A stretch of DNA of 6,137 bases from an uncultured Chthoniobacterales bacterium (GTDB taxonomy: Bacteria > Verrucomicrobiota > Verrucomicrobiae > Chthoniobacterales > UBA10450), in contig CATPCN010000149.1 in assembly GCA_955652855.1 (NCBI GenBank), positions 1-6,137 of the forward strand, read 5' to 3'. Positions 1-4,328 of the stretch are shown piece after piece. How positions within the stretch are numbered: position 1 is the first letter of the stretch; each line of letters starts with the position of its first letter. The notes beneath the pieces were generated by a model. It saw only the letters and a list, made by a program, of their open reading frames with translations. It had not been told where the DNA came from and searched no databases. The position numbers were made by a program, and so were the translations under genes.

Positions 1-84
1 CACTCAAAATCGGCCTCCTGATGGCTTCCTGGACTCAAACCACGAAATGTTCGGTCTCGTCGCCATCCCCAGCGAAAATTCGTG

Positions 85-159
85 CTACGCCGCGAGACGA
101 TCCTTGGTTGCCGCGATCTGAATTCCCGGACAGGCTCCTAGCACAACTTGGTGTTTCAT
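85..159 (-). CDS. Mini-ORF of 24 codons behind a strong ribosome binding site
   Basis: AAGGAGG (166-172) lies 6 nt before an ATG (159-157). The frame is MKHQVVLGACPGIQIAATKD plus four residues, then TAG (85-87). The frame continues open for 34 further codons after the TAG, to a TGA close to the window edge (4-6). The initiation signal is among the two best in the window, which is odd for such a short product. It may be a leader peptide, the start of a gene broken by the TAG or a frameshift, or chance. Confidence 0.25.
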   Translation of the reverse strand: MKHQVVLGACPGIQIAATKDRLAA

Positions 160-431
160 TAATTTCCTCCTTGCTGCACCGCAGCCCATTGGCTGAATTC
201 TGCAAAGAGATTGCCAATGGGCTGCGGTCGAACTGGAGGGAAAGTCTCTGGTTTGGAAGGTTCTGGACGGAACAATACCATGCGAAGAGAATTAGTCAAG
301 CCAGGCACAAACCAAACTTCTGTACGCTTTCGCGTTTTCCTCTTAAACGCCAAGTTCGGCGGCGGATCGATAAGGCGGGACTTGCTCCAGGTGCTAGAAG
401 CCCGACACGGACGGTTTCGGAGATGTTGCAC
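159..431 (-). CDS. Possible small ORF, 90 aa, unknown
   Basis: A GTG-initiated frame (GTG 431-429, with AAAGGA four bases upstream) encodes 90 basic residues in its first half and ends FAEFSQWAAVQQGGN. Its TAA overlaps the ATG of the next mini-ORF by one base (TAATG), and its last codons contain that ORF's Shine-Dalgarno, an arrangement typical of coupled genes. The C-terminal third reads like protein; the N-terminal part does not. It could be the tail of a decayed gene. No homology is recognised. Confidence 0.25.
   Translation of the reverse strand: MQHLRNRPCRASSTWSKSRLIDPPPNLAFKRKTRKRTEVWFVPGLTNSLRMVLFRPEPSKPETFPPVRPQPIGNLFAEFSQWAAVQQGGN
178..228. repeat. Perfect 16-bp inverted repeat with 19-nt loop
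   Basis: ACCGCAGCCCATTGGC (178-193) and GCCAATGGGCTGCGGT (213-228) are exact reverse complements. No T-tract follows on either strand, so it is not a plain terminator. In a minus-strand transcript the hairpin would end 5 nt before the AAGGAGG of the mini-ORF. It may be a translational or protein-binding hairpin, a recombinase core, or the inverted repeat of a transfer origin. Confidence 0.75.
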
Positions 432-473
432 AATATCCTTTTTTTACGCCCCATCTGTGCAGGGTTTGTTGGC

Positions 474-953
474 ATTGTAGGGGCAGGGGTTAGTTTTGTT
501 TTACAGAATCGATTCCACGACCTTCTTCGCCTCGTCAGGGTTCTGGGCTGACCAGACATCGAAGATCGCCTTGCGGAATTTTACAATCGACTTTTCGCGT
601 TCCTCAAGCGCCGAACGCTTGACCTCTTCCAATTCCCGGCGCACGTCGCCCCGCGTATCGTAGTCAATGGCAATCATCCCTTCGTCCACGTGAAAACCCA
701 TCTTGCGCAGTCCCACTGCAGCTTCGGCAAGTTTTCCCTTGAGCGAGCGGACAGTGTCCATCAAACCACGCACGCGTGCGCGTGCCTCGATCTTTGGCGA
801 GAGATCATCTTTCAACGAACTGAGATAACCCTCAAAATCGGCCTCGAAACGCCGTTGCGCGTCTCTAATGAGATCTGCAAAAGCCTTTCTTTGGTCATCA
901 GTGATGTGTGAATCATACATGGTAGTCTTTGTGCTTAGTCCTGCCCCTACAAT
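474..953. repeat. 14-bp inverted repeat flanking the 139-aa gene
   Basis: ATTGTAGGGGCAGG (474-487) recurs inverted as CCTGCCCCTACAAT (940-953). Similarity extends one side as TGGC/TGGCG. The arms lie 14 bp beyond the stop and 20 bp beyond the start of the gene. They might be ends of a small inserted unit or regulator sites; no target duplication was seen. Confidence 0.4.
501..920 (-). CDS. Helical protein of unknown function, 139 aa
   Basis: I do not recognise this gene. From the ATG at 920 it encodes 139 residues that are charged, almost entirely helical and probably partly coiled coil (AFADLIRDAQRRFEADFEGY; VRRELEEVKRSALEEREKS), with one short non-helical segment (GFHVDEGMIAIDYDTRGD, about 76-93). 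There is no membrane segment or cysteine. It ends with TAA at 501. The frame is open upstream through an ATG (968) to a TTG (992), adding a short hydrophobic MLGLAIVGAGLS stretch. No start has a good ribosome binding site; 920 is chosen because the helical domain begins there. It lies 133 bp downstream of the Replic_Relax gene on the same strand. It may be an accessory DNA-binding or scaffold protein; there is no direct evidence. Confidence 0.68.
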   Translation of the reverse strand: MYDSHITDDQRKAFADLIRDAQRRFEADFEGYLSSLKDDLSPKIEARARVRGLMDTVRSLKGKLAEAAVGLRKMGFHVDEGMIAIDYDTRGDVRRELEEVKRSALEEREKSIVKFRKAIFDVWSAQNPDEAKKVVESIL

Positions 954-1053
954 CGCCAGTCCCAGCATCGCGCACCCGGTGCCGAATTTCAAAACCGTAC
1001 GATACGCAGGTTACGCAAAGTACAGGCCCTCTCCGAGCTCCATCTATGGCAGG

Positions 1054-1887
1054 TCAAAGAGCGAGGAATGAGAAGGCTGTGGGAACGTCATCTTTTGGCG
1101 TCTTGAAGATCGCACCGCGGATGTTTTCGCGGTAGCTGGATTCGGTTGTGAGCCAAAACATCCGATGGTTATATTTCGCCCGTAACGCCTTCAGGAGCTC
1201 TTCGCGCCGCGAATCCGTCCTCTGGACTACGACGACGCGGTACTGCCGGAATCCCCATTCCTTTTCACAATCAGTCGAATTGAAGTAGTCGTAGAAGGCC
1301 CCGAGCTTGCGGAGGATCTGTGGCTCGCCGTCGCGGTAGTTGCCGAACTTCGAGCGTTCGATCTCAAGGAAATAGCAGAACTCTTTGTCCGGGCTTCGCG
1401 GATCTTCCACGGTGAAGAATGCGTCCGGGTGAACGGTATGCTTCAGGTCCGCCTGTTGCCAGGTGAAACGGAGACCGTTTGCGGAACAGAGCCGCTGGAA
1501 CGCCATATGGAACGATGTGATTTCGAGCTCATGGTCCAGGGTCCGCAGGGAATGCTCGTCAAGTGTTTTCGTCGCACCCGTTGCATATCCGTTCTCAAAC
1601 GCATGACGCACTCCCCTATCCGAAAGGCCGTAGACGTAATGGCCGCCGCCGCTCGCCAAGCCGAGATCAAGACGACAGGCGTATCCGTCCCGATGGAGAA
1701 TGGATAACGTGCGGCGGACGGAGCGCGCATCGCTCTCCGTGATCTCGCGGTTGCGCAGCAGCCTTGCCGCGTCCTTCGTGCGGACGCAGAAAAACTCAGC
1801 GAGCAGTTCGAGGAGCCTTTCCTTTGTCCGGTTGCCGTGGGATATCTTTGCGCTTCTCGGACACGATGTCTTCCGGCTTCGCCTCAT
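1054..1887 (-). CDS. Replication-relaxation (Replic_Relax) family protein
   Basis: The ATG at 1887 gives 277 residues; a TTG at 1944 would lengthen the overlap further. Residues about 17-100 form a winged-helix region (ERLLELLAEFFCVRTKDAARLL, first residues quoted; then VRRTLSILHRDGYACRL and a glycine-rich wing, HYVYGLSDRG). HELEIT (about 118-123) is followed by HPDAFFTVED and YFLEIERSKFGN (D155, E175, E177, R178), the block typical of Replic_Relax proteins, and then QILRKLGAFYDYF (K194). The D, ExE and K spacing is reminiscent of PD-(D/E)xK nuclease folds; that is inference. The family is found with plasmid and integrative-element mobility genes, and its biochemical role is not well settled. 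It starts inside the ATPase gene in another frame without a ribosome binding site, so translation is probably coupled. Confidence 0.82.
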   Translation of the reverse strand: MRRSRKTSCPRSAKISHGNRTKERLLELLAEFFCVRTKDAARLLRNREITESDARSVRRTLSILHRDGYACRLDLGLASGGGHYVYGLSDRGVRHAFENGYATGATKTLDEHSLRTLDHELEITSFHMAFQRLCSANGLRFTWQQADLKHTVHPDAFFTVEDPRSPDKEFCYFLEIERSKFGNYRDGEPQILRKLGAFYDYFNSTDCEKEWGFRQYRVVVVQRTDSRREELLKALRAKYNHRMFWLTTESSYRENIRGAIFKTPKDDVPTAFSFLAL

Positions 1888-3193
1888 GTCCGAGCGTATT
1901 CGGTTCGCTGGGCGTTTGGCTAGGGACCACCGCATACTGCGCAATCGTGCGATTCCTGATCAGGTTGGCAAAGCTCGCGACGGGCCGTTTGCCCATGGGG
2001 AAGGTGGTGACTTTCCCTGCCGTCGCGTCGGCCTTGCGATGAATCGCTTCCCCTACTTGAAGCTGGGCGATGATATGCGGATCGAATGGCAGCGGCTTCA
2101 GGCCGACAACGGTGTCCACCGGCTTCTCGTCGTTGTCCCTCAGGAACTCGGGATACGCTTCGTGGGGGTACCTCTTTTCGATGATCGGGGCGTACGCCAC
2201 GGACGGAAGATTGCTCCTGAAGAGCGGGATGTCCTGCGGGGACATGCGGAACAGAAACCACGTGGACGTGCCGCCGAGGACCGCAGAAAAAACGGACGAG
2301 GGAAGCTGCGCCGTGTACTGGTTCGCAATCGTGAGGCACAAGTTGAATTTGCGGCACTGCGTGAGGATCTTCGCAAAGTCCGATCCGGTCTGGAAATTCT
2401 GGAACTCGTCCACGTAGATGTAGTGCGGCACGCGCCGATGCTTCGGCATCTCCGCCCTGCGGAGGGCAGCTTGGAGAATTTGCGAGATGATCATCGTCCC
2501 CAAGATGACACCCGCCTCGGGAGCGCCGCCGATGTTCACGAGGAGAATATTCTTCCCGTCCATGACTTCGGAAATCTTCAGCTTTGCGTTGGGTGTGCCA
2601 AAGATGGTGCGGAGGCGCGGGTTCTTTGCGATCGGCGTAAGGCGCGAGATGATGGGTTCCGTCTTCTCGTCGCTCGGAAACCTGTCCCACTGGGCGCGGG
2701 TCAGTGGTGAGACGCGCGCGAGGATCGCCGCGCGGAGCGCGGGACCTTTGATTAAATCGTAGATGTCGATGAACGACGTGTCCCCTGCTTCGAAGAGCGT
2801 ATAGATGATGTCGCGGAGGATGCCTCCGAACCGCACGCCGGGTTGCCCGCCGAACATCTCGGACAGCCGAGTGAAAAGTTCCACAAGGTTCGTCGCAACC
2901 GTCTGCTTTTCGTCCTCGTCGGCGTAGCTCAAAAAGTCGATCGGGATGGGCTGTTTGAGATCGAGATAGATCGTGTCCTTGATGCGATCGTACGGAATCC
3001 AGTCGATAATGCCCTCGACGTGGAAATCGGGATTGTCCGGCAGCCCGTTCCCGACCAAATCGCCCGCCGGGTCGATGATCGTGAGGCCCTTCCCGTTCGC
3101 GATGTCCTGCATCGCCATCCAGTGCATGAGCGTGCTCTTCCCGTATCCCGGCAGGCCGGGAATCCATACGTGCTGGGCGCGGATTTCATCCGG
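1796..3193 (-). CDS. TraG/VirD4-like ATPase with TraM-recognition domain, frame continuing after an amber codon
   Basis: The open frame after the TAG encodes 465 residues. Walker A is GLPGYGKS (13-20), followed by LTIIDPAGDLV, the usual strand after the P-loop in this family. Walker B is YIYVDEF (D262, E263), followed by the TraM-recognition-like segment with LTIANQYTAQLP and a conserved arginine-containing FLFRMSPQDI. Coupling ATPases of this type sit at the inner membrane as hexamers and feed DNA or nucleoprotein into a type IV secretion channel. There is no usable start before Walker A. The first ATG (3127) lies just after the P-loop and would give 443 residues without Walker A, so full function requires the upstream frame. 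The C-terminus (about 420-465) is polar and overlaps the next gene by 92 nt. Family is confident; whether the gene is intact is open. Confidence 0.85.
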   Translation of the reverse strand, partial: PDEIRAQHVWIPGLPGYGKSTLMHWMAMQDIANGKGLTIIDPAGDLVGNGLPDNPDFHVEGIIDWIPYDRIKDTIYLDLKQPIPIDFLSYADEDEKQTVATNLVELFTRLSEMFGGQPGVRFGGILRDIIYTLFEAGDTSFIDIYDLIKGPALRAAILARVSPLTRAQWDRFPSDEKTEPIISRLTPIAKNPRLRTIFGTPNAKLKISEVMDGKNILLVNIGGAPEAGVILGTMIISQILQAALRRAEMPKHRRVPHYIYVDEFQNFQTGSDFAKILTQCRKFNLCLTIANQYTAQLPSSVFSAVLGGTSTWFLFRMSPQDIPLFRSNLPSVAYAPIIEKRYPHEAYPEFLRDNDEKPVDTVVGLKPLPFDPHIIAQLQVGEAIHRKADATAGKVTTFPMGKRPVASFANLIRNRTIAQYAVVPSQTPSEPNTLGHEAKPEDIVSEKRKDIPRQPDKGKAPRTAR

Positions 3194-3196
3194 CTA
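3194..3196 (-). other. In-frame amber codon inside the coupling-protein gene
   Basis: The TAG stands between ...GEIEAAQIEA and PDEIRAQHVWIPGLPGYGKS in one continuous frame. No ATG, GTG or TTG lies between it and the Walker A motif. It sits in an imperfect 15-nt tandem repeat (EIEAA/QIEA-stop). It may be a point nonsense mutation, a sequencing error or a readthrough site; the sequence cannot decide. Confidence 0.75.
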
Positions 3197-3664
3197 GGCT
3201 TCGATCTGGGCCGCTTCAATCTCGCCCGAGATCAGCCGCCTCAGCCTCAGTTGCTCTTCAAGAAGAGTGAACCGTTCGTGTTCCTTTTGTTGCTGACGTT
3301 TGGAAAGATCGGGAGCAGCGGGAGGGACTTCCTGAGGAGCATTAGCAACGATTGCGGCGTAATACCGGCGGCAACGGAGCCGCTTCCGCATGGCGCGGAA
3401 TGGGAAATATCCAATGCCTCCGAAAACGACGATTGCCGCAAGCGAAGAGGAGACGTCCGGAAGCTCCTGATGACCTTGGGAAGGGTTGCTCCCACCCAAG
3501 TCCCATAATGACGGGAAAATTGCTACCACGAGGTACACGAATGAGAGCAGCACGCAGCCGGCAAAGTAGAACGTCAGACATCCATACCCGATTAATCCTT
3601 TGGTATTTCGTTTCCGTTCGGCGATAGCGTGGAGATTGACGAGTTCGGATTCGAAATTAGTCAT
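3194..3664 (-). CDS. Two-TM membrane protein, apparent N-terminal part of the coupling ATPase
   Basis: The product has 156 residues. The ATG at 3664 is preferred because TAAGGAGG (3673-3680) lies 8 nt upstream; the frame is open further back but has no such signal. Residues about 23-50 (GLIGYGCLTFYFAGCVLLSF and onward) and about 73-90 form two hydrophobic membrane helices, with a polar loop between. A basic stretch (RKRLRCRRYY) and a charged, probably coiled-coil tail (118-155) follow, ending IEAAQIEA at TAG. Two N-terminal TM helices followed by an ATPase domain is the standard layout of VirD4/TraG-type coupling proteins, and the ATPase continues in the same frame directly after this TAG. 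I therefore read this as the membrane anchor of one interrupted gene. A separate small membrane subunit is the alternative. Confidence 0.72.
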   Translation of the reverse strand: MTNFESELVNLHAIAERKRNTKGLIGYGCLTFYFAGCVLLSFVYLVVAIFPSLWDLGGSNPSQGHQELPDVSSSLAAIVVFGGIGYFPFRAMRKRLRCRRYYAAIVANAPQEVPPAAPDLSKRQQQKEHERFTLLEEQLRLRRLISGEIEAAQIEA

Positions 3665-3691
3665 GCCGCTCCCCTCCTTACCCTTCGGCAT

Positions 3692-3748
3692 GCGATCTTC
3701 GGCACGCGCCGTCCGCTTGGGCGAGAGCGCACGAAACCCGAAGATCGC
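3692..3748. repeat. 11-bp perfect inverted repeat
   Basis: GCGATCTTCGG (3692-3702) is repeated in inverse orientation as CCGAAGATCGC (3738-3748), 35 bp apart. It lies within about 30-85 bp upstream of the start of the leftward membrane gene, so it could be a regulator site or a 5' leader stem. A short nested stem (CGCT/AGCG) lies in the loop. Confidence 0.5.
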
Positions 3749-3898
3749 CCGTCGCTCAGTGCGAAAGAAAACGGCAAGCATATCGTGCGCGAAACCGACA
3801 CATTTGGCGGGAGTTCCGCGCAAACACCGTCGCGCGGCGTTAATGCGGTGATAGTTCCGGCAGCGGACATAGCCCGGTACTCCAAAATGATGAGCTTA

Positions 3899-3912
3899 AT
3901 TCTTGCTAGAAT
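3899..3912. promoter_or_regulatory. Small palindrome, possible operator
   Basis: ATTCTTGCTAGAAT has 5-bp perfect arms (ATTCT/AGAAT) around TGCT and overlaps the only -10-like hexamer (TAGAAT) of the divergent region. This is a plausible operator for the small HTH protein, from position alone. Confidence 0.3.
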
Positions 3913-3942
3913 AGCATCACCCTCGCCCTTTATGGGTGGGGT

Positions 3943-3984
3943 GTCGTTTCATGGAGTGCTCGCAGAGCGTCTCCTTGAAACGGC
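3943..3984 (+). other. 42-nt strong imperfect hairpin in the HTH gene leader
   Basis: CGTTTCA (3945-3951) pairs with TGAAACG (3976-3982), extended outward by a G-U and a G-C pair; after one T-T mismatch, GGAG (3953-3956) pairs with CTCC (3971-3974); after a small internal loop, GCTC (3958-3961) pairs with GAGC (3965-3968) around the loop GCA. That makes about 17 pairs in 42 nt. No T-tract follows on either strand, so it is not an intrinsic terminator. It could be a leader RNA structure, a recombination or transfer-origin hairpin, or part of a small repeat. Confidence 0.65.
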
Positions 3985-3992
3985 CTTCTCGA

Positions 3993-4008
3993 TCTCCCTT
4001 CGGGGAGA
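3993..4008 (+). other. UUCG-capped hairpin upstream of the HTH gene
   Basis: TCTCCC (3993-3998) pairs with GGGAGA (4003-4008) around TTCG, giving the very stable C(UUCG)G tetraloop in RNA. It ends 14 nt before the GGAG ribosome binding site of the HTH gene and has no T-tract after it. Probably a leader structure that shields or insulates the 5' end. Confidence 0.55.
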
Positions 4009-4033
4009 GGGAATTCAACTTTGGAGAAAAGAG

Positions 4034-4234
4034 ATGAATTCCTTAGGGAAGATGTACTCGGTGAAGGAAGTCGCCGGAATGCTCGGCGTCGGGAGGGATA
4101 CCGTTATGCGGCTCATCCGGCGCGGGAGACTTCGAGCGGTGAAACTTCCAGTCTGCGGCGGTCGGGGAAAGAACGTCACCTACCGCATCAGCGAGGGCGA
4201 TATCGGGGATTTCCTGAACGCTTGCCGGGTGTAA
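4034..4234 (+). CDS. Small helix-turn-helix protein, excisionase/MerR-like (HTH_17 type)
   Basis: The product has 66 residues. MYSVKEVAGMLGVGRDTVMR (residues 7-26) is the typical start of the excisionase-family winged HTH: a tyrosine-serine-valine lead, then helix, turn (GVG) and recognition helix, followed by LIRRGRLRAVKL and the wing. The end, YRISEGDIGDFLNA (about 50-63), is the usual last helix. Such proteins bend DNA at att sites and steer the integrase towards excision, or act as small repressors. The ATG at 4034 is chosen because GGAG lies 7 nt upstream (4023-4026) and the domain starts within ten residues. The frame is open back to 3629, but that part encodes nothing recognisable. It is divergent from the mobility operon and converges on the HEPN gene. 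DNA-binding fold is near certain; excisionase rather than repressor is inferred from the nearby integrase. Confidence 0.88.
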   Translation: MNSLGKMYSVKEVAGMLGVGRDTVMRLIRRGRLRAVKLPVCGGRGKNVTYRISEGDIGDFLNACRV

Positions 4235-4240
4235 CAACCG

Positions 4241-4275
4241 GAGCGGGAGCCGATGAGGTTCCCGCTCTTTGTTTA
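4241..4275 (+). terminator. Intrinsic terminator after the HTH gene
   Basis: Stem arms GAGCGGGAGCC (4241-4251) and GGTTCCCGCTC (4257-4267) form 11 pairs with one G-U, closed by a 5-nt loop (GATGA), and are followed by TTTGTTT. The hairpin starts 6 nt after the TAA of the plus-strand HTH gene, so it ends that transcript. Read leftwards, the same stem is followed by a weak T-containing stretch, so it may also stop transcripts of the converging HEPN gene, with lower efficiency. Confidence 0.88.
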
Positions 4276-4328
4276 TGGGCACGGTGCGCGCGTGCGTCGG
4301 TAGGGCCGATATTGCCCGCCGGAGACAG

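Larger units (their letters stand above)
1..500. other. Left 500 bp without a convincing gene
   Basis: No frame on either strand gives a recognisable protein. Contents are the two weak minus-strand ORFs, the 16-bp inverted repeat, a small stem GCGTTT/AAACGC (332-337 with 345-350), one arm of the 14-bp inverted repeat, and a 15-bp stretch (3-17) identical to 831-845 within the 139-aa gene. Both copies can be read on the minus strand as EADFE. It looks like non-coding or decayed sequence downstream of the mobility operon. Confidence 0.5.
3665..4033. promoter_or_regulatory. Divergent intergenic control region with several hairpins
   Basis: This 369-bp stretch separates the leftward membrane/ATPase operon (start 3664) from the rightward HTH gene (start 4034). 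It holds the TAAGGAGG ribosome binding site of the leftward gene (3673-3680), an 11-bp inverted repeat (3692-3702 with 3738-3748), a 6-bp inverted repeat (3816-3821 with 3832-3837), a small palindrome ATTCTTGCTAGAAT (3899-3912), a GC-rich imperfect hairpin (about 3918-3943), the strong hairpin at 3943-3984 and a UUCG hairpin (3993-4008). TAGAAT at 3907-3912 could be a rightward -10 box, but no matching -35 is visible. Promoters for both directions must lie here, with operators likely. Confidence 0.6.

Noticed and set aside
21..551. Plus-strand 176-codon open frame at the left edge
   Set aside because: Mixed composition without recognisable domain, no ribosome binding site, and its end overlaps the 139-aa gene on the other strand.
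769..780. 12-bp palindrome CGCACGCGTGCG
   Set aside because: It lies inside the 139-aa coding region in an Arg/Ala codon run and is probably chance.
1700..2710. Plus-strand 336-codon open frame
   Set aside because: It lies antisense to the ATPase and the start of the Replic_Relax gene, has an Arg-rich, low-complexity composition, no ribosome binding site and no motif; it is a shadow of GC-rich coding sequence.
1920..3167. Minus-strand 415-codon open frame overlapping the ATPase
   Set aside because: It is the ATPase region in a shifted frame; His/Arg-rich with no motifs, while the other frame carries Walker A, Walker B and the TraM-recognition segment.
3128..3193. Frameshift instead of amber codon before the P-loop
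   Set aside because: PDEIRAQHVWIPGLPGYGKS is continuous and natural right after the TAG. The alternative frame from the ATG at 3189 (MKSAPSTYGF...) would need an additional indel and looks non-coding.
3629..4033. Upstream extension of the HTH gene frame
   Set aside because: The frame is open, but the residues are not like a domain, and the GGAG plus ATG at 4034 sits exactly before the HTH fold; the region is better explained as regulatory hairpins.
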